Below, in pieces: positions 10,723 to 22,400 of a DNA stretch of 64,000 nt. The translations under genes and the position numbers were made by a program. How positions within the stretch are numbered: position 1 is the stretch's first letter; every line of letters starts with the position of its first letter. Source of the DNA: Escallonia rubra (taxonomy: Eukaryota; Streptophyta; Magnoliopsida; Escalloniales; Escalloniaceae). The stretch spans positions 112,446 through 176,445 of the forward strand of contig JAVXUO010002137.1 of assembly GCA_033065855.1 (NCBI GenBank), written 5' to 3'. Under the pieces are notes generated by a model. That model was not told the origin of the DNA. It saw nothing but the letters and a program-made list of their open reading frames with translations, and did not search any database.

Positions 10723-12091
10723 AATAGGAAACTAAAAGAGGACGGTAGTGTGTGGCGGAGAAAAGACGAAGAGAATAGTGAACATAGTTGTCCGTTTTAA
10801 TTGAAAATCAAGATAATTGCGTAATTTTCCTATACTTCATGTAAGCGAAACATGAGCGATTATTTTGGAACGCAATGAGTATGACTTTTGTGGTAGTTGG
10901 TTTTGGTAAGGGGTGATGGGGTCCTTTGGAGAAGCAGCCAACCTAAAATAAATATTGGTTTGGCCAAAATCACGTCTCGTCAGACATGGAATGTACTTGA
11001 CGGTTTTTTCATGATATCTGATTTCTATCGAGTAAATAATTGGGAAAAGAAAAGGAAAACACGCACAATATTTGGGCAAACAAAGGAATACTCATCAGAT
11101 TTTTGGAGAAAAATGACAGCAAGTTCCTTGTCGAAGATTAGACAACCATGGATGCATCATATGTAGGCATTTTAGTTGGTAAAATCAAATGACCAGAAAT
11201 CATATCGTTCTTGTTTTAACAGAATAAACATAACTAATAAAACTGCAAAAAAAGTTGGATGCATTCAGCAATTTTAAATTGCAAATAATCTCCTAAGGTT
11301 TTCAATTTTTAGCAATTAAATTACTGACCTTCCTATTTGAGCATTTAAAACCCTGAGAGTTCCAATTTTTTAAGCAATTGGACCCAAAATTCCATAATCA
11401 TGTAAATTACATGTACGGCCTTCTGTCCGTGATACCTGCATGACCAATCTAAGCAGGCATTGAAGGAAAACAACAAGCAAATTTTTTTAAAAAAACTAAT
11501 TATAATCACCGCCACCACCACACTTTAGTTCTTTTCTTTTACTTTCAAAACACTTTTGACCAAAATCCTAAGGAAAGAGAAAATACAGATTCTGGTCATG
11601 AATGATCAAGAGCCACTACCCCCATATCAACATTGCCACCCTCATACCACCCATTGCCTAAATCGTCACCATCACATACCACCCTCCATTGCATCATCAT
11701 CTACCAGGCACCACCGCTGCCATCACATACTACCGCCATCATAAACCAGCCACCTCATCCACCCTGTTCCGTCGTCACCACTACAAACCACCCCTCCCCG
11801 CCAATACCATAGCCCATCCATCACCATCACCATCACCACCACGTACAACACACCATGTACCGCTACAATCACAGACTACTTGACTTTGCATGACTGACCA
11901 CCCATCACCTCTACCATCTTAGATCCTCACTTGCTATATTTCATCGTTTGATTGTTAATTATGTGGGTTGTGTATTTAGAATTCAGTGGTAGTGGTTAAA
12001 GAGTAGCGATCGAATGGATGAATGGAACGACTCCGGTGATGCGGTGATTGAGGATCGATTCACAAAGTGAATCGACGTGTGTGGTGCGGTG

Positions 12092-12096
12092 CGTAC

Positions 12097-12137
<41 letters not shown>
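12092..12137. repeat. Compound GT/GA microsatellite
   Basis: A (GT)n run is followed directly by (GA)n. Together with other GT- and GCGC-rich stretches it makes this part of the AP1 upstream region low in complexity. Open frames with Leu-Ser or His-Thr runs here are artefacts of the repeat. Confidence 0.9.
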
Positions 12138-12138
<1 letters not shown>

Positions 12139-12512
12139 AAGTTATGTGTGCGACGTGATTTATATGCCGTCCGTGTGCGTGTGTGTGGTGAAGACCGTTC
12201 ACAGAGGAGGAGCTGGTGGTGGATCATGAAGGATGGAGGCTGTGCGTATGGGTGGGGTGGGGGGATCAATTCATAGATAAGGATGAGGTTGAGGTGGTGG
12301 ATCAATGAGGGAAGGGGCTGCGTGTGTCTGTGTTTGGGATCGATCCATAGAGGAAGAGGATGAGATGATAGCGGATTAAAGAGGGAGGGGGGTCGTGTGT
12401 GCTAGGCTACGTGTGTTAGTTTTAGGAAAGATTCAAGAAGAGGAGATAGTGGTGGTGATGGATCGGGAGGGCAATAGGTCTGATGGTGTTGTGCGGTGAA
12501 GTTGGCGTTGTG

Positions 12513-12560
12513 TGCGTGCGCGCGCGCGTGTGTGTGTGGGTGTGGGGGGGGGGGGGGGGT
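12513..12560. repeat. GC/GT microsatellite with G run
   Basis: The tract reads as alternating GC, then GT, then a run of about 17 G residues interrupted once. It could form Z-DNA or a G-quadruplex in principle. It is likely to be length-variable and prone to sequencing error. Confidence 0.85.
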
Positions 12561-12742
12561 AAGAGAGAGGGAAAATAGAAAGAAAAGATGATGCATAAAT
12601 GGACGTTGAACATTTTTGCTCCTAGGAAAAGTCGCCTAAAATGCATGCATAGATGGACATCTACTTTTTTGACAACCATTAGATTTGAGCCGAATTACTT
12701 CAAATCAGAAATCTCTAAATCTGAAAGACTGGGGAGCCGGCC

Positions 12743-13035
12743 ACCGACGCCCCCGATGAATGGCGATCGTAACTATAACGGTTCTATCAAGATTTAATAG
12801 TCAATAATTACAAAATTTAGGAGGTCATTTGCAAATTTAGCTAAAAGAAAAAGGGGTACACGCGCGCGGTCAACAGTGGAGGCGACCGAAGTCCCGATGA
12901 ATGGCGCCCGTAACTCTAGCAGTCGAATCGAGATTTAATATCTAAAAGGTACAAACTTTGGGAGGTTGTCGGCAAATTTTGCCCAAAGAAAAAAAGAAAA
13001 AAAAAAAAGAAAAAGAGGGTACGCGCGCCGTCAAC
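12743..13035 (+). repeat. Tandem duplication of about 150 bp in the AP1 upstream region
   Basis: Two direct copies each run from 'cccgatgaatggcg' through 'gtaact', 'gatttaata' and 'aggag/gggaggt', then an A-rich tract, to 'ggtac-gcgcg' and 'gtcaacagt'. Copy one is about 12743-12876, copy two about 12884-13035, the latter lengthened by a longer A tract. It lies 450-740 bp before the AP1 start codon. Confidence 0.75.
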
Positions 13036-13249
13036 AGTAGAGATGACGAAACCTAACGCCCATAAAAGTGGGCCCATCGTACGGAATCTTTGTCCGTGTC
13101 TCCAAACGCGTGCCGTTCCAATACCCACCCAGATAACAGGGGAAGCAAAGGGGGTTCCCAAGCAATCACCACTCGACAACGCATCCTTAAAAAACCACTC
13201 GGGTTCCCCAAAACCGCCCACCCAAAACCACCTCTCATCAAGTCACCAG

Positions 13250-13256
13250 CCAATGG
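13250..13256 (+). promoter_or_regulatory. Candidate LEAFY-type motif CCAATGG
   Basis: CCAATGG fits the LEAFY core consensus CCANTG(G/T) and sits about 230 bp before the AP1 start codon. In Arabidopsis, LEAFY activates AP1 through a site of this type in the proximal promoter. A 7-base match is weak evidence by itself. Confidence 0.3.
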
Positions 13257-13483
13257 GGGTCTGGTTACACCTTCATTTCCCATAATGTACATACTTTTCC
13301 AGACAAGCATGTTACCACCCGGAAGCCATTAACAAAACAGCAAAAGAAACAATAGGATAAAGAGCTCCCCACTCTGCAAATTCCTTTCTCTCGTTCTGCA
13401 AGATAAGCTCCTCAGGGTTTCCTTTCTGGGACGAGGGGAGATTTGTTTATTTTCCTTTCTATTATTCCTTGGAGTTAGGTCTA

Positions 13484-16400
13484 ATGGGGAGGGGGAAAGT
13501 ACAGCTGAGGAGGATAGAGAACAAGATCAACAGGCAGGTGACTTTTTCGAAGAGGAGGGGTGGGTTGTTGAAGAAAGCACACGAGATCTCTGTCTTGTGT
13601 GATGCAGAGGTTGCTTTAATTGTCTTCTCCACTAAAGGAAAGTTGTTCGAGTACTCCACAGACTCCAGGTACCCTTCTTAATTAATGTTTCCTCATTCTA
13701 GACTATACTATATTCGTTGGATCTCACGGTATCACCATTTTGTTTAATCTATCACCCACGTAGGGTTTTCCTTTTTCCTTCATGTTTGTCTTTGATTTTC
13801 CTTTTTTCTCTTCTATCTTTCTTGTGTGTGTGTGTCTGTGTGTTTTTGTGTGTGTTTCTGATGCTAATAATTTTTCTTCCTTTCTCTCCAACTCTTTCTT
13901 TAATAATTTCCTTTGGATCTAAGTGATAATATATCGTCTGTGGATTCTTTTGTTTCAAGTGCTGGGGATGGGGGGGTGGTACCATGGAGCCCGGAGGTAC
14001 GTAACTGAATGAAGGGCTTCTGTTCTATGCTAGTACGTTTCTGGGGAAAAAGAACCTATGAGCGACAAGAGAGTGATGGTCTCCAGCTGAGCTAGGAAAT
14101 CATGCAAGCTTCCTGTTTTGGGTATTCATTTCGTGGAATAATCCATGTTATAAAGTTCTTTACAAGTCTCGAAAATTGATCCAAAGGGCTGTTATATCAG
14201 AGAGGAAGTCATGACTGATTGGAGTTTTGTTTCATTCGTCTTAAGTACCAAGTCATGTCTGATTAGAGCAGTCTTGAAGTTGCGCTACTAGCTTCCAACC
14301 AAACTAGGAGTTTTCACTTGATTTCTGTAGTTGGTTCTTCCTATATCTGAACTGAAGGACATGTTTGGAATACGGGAATTATTACTTCCTAGATTTTAAG
14401 TAGGTTATTCAAGTTTGTTTTGATACGGATGATGGTTCCGGAATATGTACTTGAAGGTTAAGGTACTTCTTAGGCAAACAAAGGTCATTAACTCTGAAGC
14501 TTTCATATGTCCTTATTGCCATGCTGTGACTGTAGAATCAAAGTAGCTTAGTTTGATCATGGCACTTGAAAAGACTTTATATACTTATAGCCTTTCAGAC
14601 TTGAGGATTATATATCCGGAGGAAGAAGGAAAATGAAAAAGAAAACTAAGGATGATATCGTCATAACTTATTGCATTCGAACCAGCACCAGAAGCAGAGT
14701 GTCATGACCCCAAGTTCACGAAGTGGCCTCTAAAAGTGAATGCTTTAGTTGTATAAACTATCTCTAGCTCATCATTTTTTTTTCCGGCGTGATATTGTTG
14801 GTATTCGGGTGTAGTCTGTATGCCCATGTCTAATGTAACACACAACACTAAAAGTCTAAGGACATGGAGGTGGTTGATGGGTGTAACTCCGATCCAACAA
14901 TGCCATAAGCTTTAAGATTTATTTCCTAACAATATCTCTTTATGGGCTAATACAAGTGAGATGAGGAAAGATGAAACAAATAATGATATGGAGAAGACAG
15001 ACACGCGAGGGAGAGGGAGAGGGAGAGACATATATGGCAACCTTCTCTATTCTTCTCCAAACTAAGCTAGATCGAGAGAAAAAGACTTTTGGACGGTAGA
15101 AACACTGGTAGGGCTCGCGTAGCCTAATCCTCTGTAGGGCTCGTGATGATCATTGACACGTGAAATATAAACTAGATCCTTGGAGATTGATTTACGTGAT
15201 CTTCTACTTGTATACAAGATACGTTTTCATGCACACGCTTATATGGTAAGTCTCGAATATCTTCGTTGGTATCAGATCTCCGATAAAGCTATTTTCGTGC
15301 ATATAACGTGCATGTTTGTTATTTCATGATTAACATGCTAAAACAATAGATTTGTTCTACTATTCAAAATCTATTTTTAGAGAGTTTAAATAGCTTGTAC
15401 ATGGCATGTATGAATTTTACAAAATCTAGGATTTTTGGTGTTTCAAGAAAATTGGTGGAGGAAGATGAATAGTATAGTTCTCTTCCCCACTCTCGCTCCA
15501 TGTTGTTGGTGAGCCAGACAGTGCCTGACAAGATACAAACCAGATTTCAAGCTTATTATCATTTTGAAAATTAAAAAATAGAGAGAGTTGCACCAGACTC
15601 GCTAAGCTATCAGTTGCTGCCGAAAAGGTCGCGGGTGGAAGTCATGCACCACCGCTGGAGCTGGTGATTTGACTTTCCTACAAACAAACAAAAAAAGGAG
15701 TGGAAGTGGCAACTGAAAGTAGGTTGTGGGCCATGTTTTCTTTCCACCGGCACGTGTCCAATGGTGGAACTTACTATTATTGACGAATATGTCCATCTGA
15801 TTTTTTAATTTTTGGTATTTAAAGCATCCCAAAAAAAAAAAAAAAAAAGATATTTTTGTTGCCAGACTATATCCTGTTTAATTATTTTTTATTTAGTTTT
15901 TCTTAAATTTGGCGTAATGGGTATGATCAGTCAGAGTGCCATTAAAGTTTGCCTCAAGAACACGTCCCTTGCAAGGCTTTTAAATTACAATACATTACAT
16001 GTTACATCATTGACATACCTACTGCAATATATTTTTCTAGAAATTTTGTTTTAGTGTGCTGCACTAGTAATGGAAAAACAAAGGTTTGCCTCGATTTTTG
16101 TCTCGCTAGTGAGCTCATATGGTTATATGCGCTCTCTAGCGGGACATAGACTGAGTTAAACCCTTGTTTTTTCATTAAAGCTAGTGCAAAACCCTCAATT
16201 TTTTTTAAGGAATAAAATGTAATAGGTATGTCTGTTACGACCCGAACCCACGGGTGAGCCCATGAGCTAGGCTCGTGACTTGCTGCAGGCCCACTAACTC
16301 TCCACCAGGGCTCTGCCAGGCCTACTACAACCTGTACACAAGATTTATAACTAGTGTTAAGTGTAAACCATTTACAGATTTACCAAGAACATACTTATGG

Positions 16401-19400
16401 ATTATCTCAAGGTACATATCCAATACATCTAGATTATTAAACTAACAAAATAATTAAAACTCTATGAAGATCTATGCTCCAACCAATTCTTAAAACATAA
16501 AAATAGTATTACAATGTCATTCAAAAGTTGACAATTATTCTAAGAGAGCTTAAATCTCTAACGACCATCTCCTGCGAGTCCATCCTCGTTACCCTCATGG
16601 ATGTCGGGTTCATCTAAGTAGCCACCTTAATGTTTTTATAAAAGAATGAGCTGGGAGCCCAGTAAGCACGCAAACCATGTCCCTAAAATAGGTTTTGGGG
16701 TTTATAAAACATGCCTTGATTTTCTTCGATTTAAAGCTGGTAAATATTTTCACAAGAGATACTATACATATATATACTTTATGAAAGCAATTAATCCAAG
16801 ATTCTCAAAAGCGAAGTATAACATCAAGAAGGCTCATTAACAACTTTCACAGTTCATCATAACTTAGGTATGTAGCGGTCAGCGTACAATCCCTCCTAAC
16901 TAGTGCCCACAATTCGTACTCCACCCGGGATAATATTACTCGGTCAGGGTATAAATCCCCCTGACTAGGTCACATAATCCCTCCTCTGCCCGGGATACAT
17001 ATTATTGTGGACGCATGAGTAAACCACGAGCAATAGTACGGTGCGTTAACGTATCATCTCGTCGACCATGAGTCACAATCCAACTTTTTCCCGTAGATAT
17101 GGGGCACAACAATCAAGTCAGAAATACCGTCTCATTCAATATAAGGCAACTTTAAAACACTACTTATAGAAATATTCCATGGCATTTTTGATTCATTTTT
17201 CTTATCAAACCAATTTCAGAGCAGCAGAAGTATAACAAATACTTAAAACTTTTATTTTTTGGTAAAATAATGTGTACATATACATATATTAGAAAATATG
17301 TTGTACGGAGGAATATGGCAGGAGCACTTACTTCGATAGCTAAGCGGTTCTGGTTCTTGTTTCCAAACCTGCCCTAGCTCTTGTCTATCAAAACCTAAAC
17401 AATAAATCATACGGATGTTATTTATTGCCGCTCAATCATGCCTAAGTGCTAAATTTTTTCCAAGTGCACGAAATTACAAAAATATCCAGTAAACTTGTGT
17501 AAAATTATCAATTTATCCCCGACGCCTAAGGTACCGTTATACACCCAATATAACTCAAAACATCATTTTAAACAACTAGGTGGGTTTTTCGGACGAAATT
17601 GGCCTTTCTAAGAATTCTCCATTTGGAACCCTAAACCGCTCCTTAAATTGAGCGTTAAGATTCCTATTTCAAAAATATATTCAAACGGCACCAAAATGCC
17701 ACAAAATTTAAAATGCTCATGTGTCTCAGTGTATTTAGATCACTGTAAAATTTTTGACTAAAAATAATTTTTTTTACTATATCAAATAATTCAATAGCTT
17801 GTTTTTAAATTAAAATCATTTTAGGTCTTTCCCATGCACAGAAAAATTCCACGTCAAAGGTATTGCTAAAATAATGAGAGTTTTAGTTTCCCACTTTACC
17901 CAAATGTGCTCAAAAATGGTTTAAAAAGTTTTGGACAATGGACTGATATGTAATTGTAGAAACAATATTTTTTTAGCGAATCCTAATTTTGTACATTGAC
18001 CATTTTAAGACTGAAACATGAGGAATCGTCAAAAAGTCAAAACTACAAATTTAAAGTAGACTTTATAAAGTTTTTAGAAATATAAGGATTACGACAATAC
18101 AATGAGTAATGAAGTTTCTAAATCAAATCGAAGTGGCTAATAGAAACAACACATCTCTGGGCAGACCAATTTTTTCAATGGTTATTTTGGAGCAGAAATA
18201 CTATAAATATCAGAAAAATCAAAACTACAAATTGAAGAAGACTTTCTGAGATTTAAATTTCACAAAAAACCAATGAGTAATGAATTTCTTATGACAAATC
18301 GAAGTGGCTGCCAGAAATCAAAAAATCTGAACTTCTATTGAGCATTGATTTTAAGGTCATTTTTTGATATACAAACGTTGGATTCTGAGAAAACTTAAAA
18401 CTAAGGGGTCGTTTGACACGGTTTTTTTTGCTCTTTTTTTTTTTAGTTTTAAAAATTGGAAAAAGTAGGAGTGTTTGGTAACACTTTCTTTTTCAATTTA
18501 AAAAGTGGCTTTTTAAATTGTAGATTTAAAAAAAAAAAGAGGAAAAAAACTCTTTTTGTTTTCACTTAAAATTCTTTTTTGAGACCTCCATCACAACTCA
18601 CCCACCGCCGCCCGGCAGCCACCAACAGCCACCTCCGGCAGCCACCGCTGCCAGATAGCCACCTCCGGCCACCGGCTACCACTACCGAGCGGCAGCCACC
18701 TCCGGCCACCACCGCCGGCAGTCACCTCCTGGCGCCGGTAACCACCACCAGGCGACAGCCACCTCCGGCCACCACTGCCGACAGTCACCTCTGGCAGCCA
18801 CCGCTGTCCGACAGCCACCTCCGGCCGCCAGCAACCACCACCGGGCAGCAGCCACTGCCGCGACAACCGTCGGCTGCCTGCCGGTGACCATCGCTACGCC
18901 CCACCACCGCCACCGCAAACCACCACAAAAAAAAATTCAAAATAAAAAGGGTTACCAATCACCAACAAAAAAAAAGGGTTATCAAACACCCACTTGTTTT
19001 TGTAAAAAAAAAAAAATTAAGCTGCTCTTTAAAAACTGAAAATAAAAAAAAAGTTCTGTCAAACAGACCCTAATTATAAATGGTTGAAGGCAAGTTTTCA
19101 TAAAAGTTAAAATCATCTCAATCGGATTTGAACTAAAGGAGATATATGACAAAAATCTTAACTCACTCTTACACTGCTCTACAACAGCCTTTCTAAAAAA
19201 TACACCAAAAGCTACCAATTTCACACTAAAAATATATATAAATCATCCAAATTCATGGCTAAACTAAAGAGAGTCTTGAAATTTTATTACCTTGAATTTT
19301 TCCTTGCCCTAGCTTGGTTTTCCCCTCATTTCTCTCTTTTTTTTCCTCGTGAAATGGGGGCTGGCAGATTTGCTAGGCTGGCTGCCCTCTCAAGGTTCTC

Positions 19401-22400
19401 TTTATATATGGTTGCCCTAGGTTGTAAATTTCTAAAAGACCCCCCACACTTAGCTGGTGATCTCATCTCACCCATATTTCTTTAAAAGACCACCATATAA
19501 TTTTATATTAAGCATAAGGAAAATAAAAATTTTGACAACTAAAATTTCCGTCGACGAAATAAAATATCGGGCGTTACAATGTCAATGAAGTAACATTTGA
19601 TGTGTTATAATTTGAAAGTTTTGTAGGGGTGTGTAATTTTGTATTTGTTTGAAGGGACGGGTTTTGCCTCCCACACGAACACAAATATCAGTAGGGGTTA
19701 TGGTGGACCTTGCCATTTCTTTAACGGGATTAAAAACTTTGCATAAGAAGTCAAACTCAATAAAGATAGCTTAAGCTTAAGCATACATGCTATAACGTGG
19801 TTTCGAGCATAGCAAAGTTTCCTTATGCACCATGTTTAGTTATCATTATTCTTTTTATGGTTTTGGGCAGCAAAAATAAGTTAATAAATAATTGTGCTAG
19901 TTTTGTATGAAACATACATAGCCTCAGATATATATGGATATAAATACTTACTGCTGCTAGAGCTGACATTTTTGTATGATACCTCTAAGATGCACTCAAT
20001 TTATAGTGACGCTACATCTAAGGGTTTGCATGTATCTACACTTTGATTGAAATAAACTAGTAGAAATCTGACACATGAGCAATGAGTTTTAGCATTGAGT
20101 TTAACTCTTTCTATCGCGAAATGTGCAATGGTTAAGATGTAAACAACTTTTATGTTCAAACAAAGCTATGCAAGAGTGAGTTTGAGAATCACCGCTCAAC
20201 AGCTTCTGAATCATCAGCTCCCTACGTATCCATAAAAGTTCAAATTAAGCATTTGTTCCAAAGTGTGAGCCATAGAAAGTGGTTAAAGCATATGCACCTT
20301 AGTGGGCAAAGGCCAGCATATGAGAACGTTGATAAGTTTCTTTAAAAACTTGTATGCATACGATTATTCAGTCTCTCCTTAGTAGATTGAGCATATGGAG
20401 AAAAGCTACAACATAGAAATAAAGTAAGATAGCTGAATATAATATGAATTCTTGCTACAAACCAAGTGTATACAAAAACATGTAAACCTTTCAATAAGAT
20501 TTTTTGCGAATGCTAAGGATAATCTGTAATAAATTGCAAAACTTAGAACTGTTGAAAAAGTAAAATGGGAAATGATTTCTTTGGGTTTGTTGTGGCAAAT
20601 AATATTATCTTATGGTGATTTCTACTTTTGTTTTTAAGTTACGTGGATAACTTTATGTCGTGGCATGTTAAATTAAGCCATGTTTAGATAGATGCTTGTT
20701 AGCTTGAGACAACTTTTAAGCTAACTGGCTAAAACACATCTACCTACGCGTAAAGATAAAAGTTTGACGGTGGAATAAAGAAACATAATGAAAATCATCT
20801 AGGCTTTTATGAGCTGCAACTAGATACGCTTAGGCATATGTGACACTTAATTTAGTCGAGCTATGAAATCTTAAGGTATAAGATTTATGGTGATCAAGAT
20901 TGTTTTTCCCCGACTATCTAAGCAAAGCATCATTAATTTGCTTTAGTGATTGACAAAGCTGTGAGTAATTAATAATGATCTCGCTTTCCTTTGTGTCTCC
21001 ACTATACTGTGATTGTTCTCTTTTGAAGTGAGGAACAAATATATTATGAGTCTAAGTGTTTGAGGTTGAGTTTTCGAGGCACTACTCCTATTTGTTAGCA
21101 AGAGGTGTATTGTGAGTCTAAATGCTTGAGGTTGAGTTTTCGAGGCACTACTCCTTGAATTTGTAAGCAAGATTCTAAAGAAGGGCTCTTAAGCATTAAC
21201 TGTAGAGACGTTTGTCCTAATCTTTATCGCTTTGGTCGTAAGTTAGAATGAGAATAGCTGGTATACGTTTCATCTAAGAGTACAATCGTAATTCTAGATA
21301 AACACTAGAGTTTTTTATCGTGAGTTATTTTGCACTGATCTTATGAACTCAGCTCGGCGTGACTTCTTGCTTGATGGAACGCACGTGGTAGAAGAGTTTA
21401 CAGAAGACCTAGCAAATGCTATTGTTTAGTTGATCATAAGGCATTTATATAGTTATTTATCCTTGTGGGATCTTTATGACGTCTTTCTGCTATGGCTCTT
21501 TTGAGTGAGTCTGTGACTTAGTCTAGTGATTGCGCCACAGCTCTTATCAAGGATTACACATTCAAATTCTTTTACTATAAGTTGTATAAATATGAGATGA
21601 TCCTAATACATATTCTTACAGGTCCGATTCTTTCATGTATGCTTAACATGCCCTTGATAGAGAATATGGAATTTCAATGTTAATCATATATGTAAGAGTA
21701 GTCGATCATCCATTGGATATTCTAACAAGATATATGCATACAACATGTTTTTAATGTTTATTGCATGTATAGATGTTAGTACAAGAACTAGCATATATAA
21801 CCGTGATTTGTAGTTCATCGTATATTAGCATGCCAAAGGGTAAGATTGGCTCACTCACATGAACAATCGCCTCTGTTGCTCGGACAATGAGTAGAGATGG
21901 GATAATTCAAGTTGTGGCACTTTTTAGTGCGAGCGAAACTTGAACAACATGTCACCTTGGTGGGAACCAAGATTTGCTCTCATCACTTTGTCGGGAGACC
22001 GAGTTCGGATAAGCCCATATTCCATGTAGTCATGTGCTTGGAAGCCAGATGTGATATCTCAGTTAAGCACTTGTAACATAAGAGGCATCACTAGAACTCA
22101 TGTTAGGCGCTTGATAGTCGTTGAACCTTGATCTCTACAACGTTTAAGTAGAGCTTTGACATGCATCGTACATGAGCCATTAATTCCACTGTGGCATGAG
22201 CTTCATACCATATGTGCTAGACGACCGAGTTAGGCGGCGAGTGAATGGATCCCTTCTTCTTCACTGTGTGAATCTTAGAGGTTATTTACAACCTTTACTA
22301 GTGCCATTGTGACCTTTGACTATGTCACGAAAACCAAATCAATGCTAGATACTTTGGTGTGTTACAAATTACCATTATTGATTCGGTTTAAAGGAGCAAT

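Larger units (their letters stand above)
11265..12850. mobile_element. Possible Mutator-like element upstream of AP1
   Basis: Sequence at 11270-11303 (containing aaattgcaaataatctccta) is inverted relative to 12812-12838 (aaaatttaggaggtcatttg). Variants of 'rest of phrase plus gcaatt/aaattgc' repeat several times within the left arm, as in the long terminal inverted repeats of plant Mutator-like elements. The interior is CA/CCACC-rich low complexity with microsatellites and no gene. I could not place target duplications, so the limits are rough. Confidence 0.35.

Noticed and set aside
11556..12679. His/Thr- and Leu/Ser-rich frames upstream of AP1
   Set aside because: They are products of CA, GA and GT microsatellites.
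18579..18918. Overlapping 78-102 codon frames on both strands
   Set aside because: They are translations of the CCACC-rich core of a MITE and have no domain.
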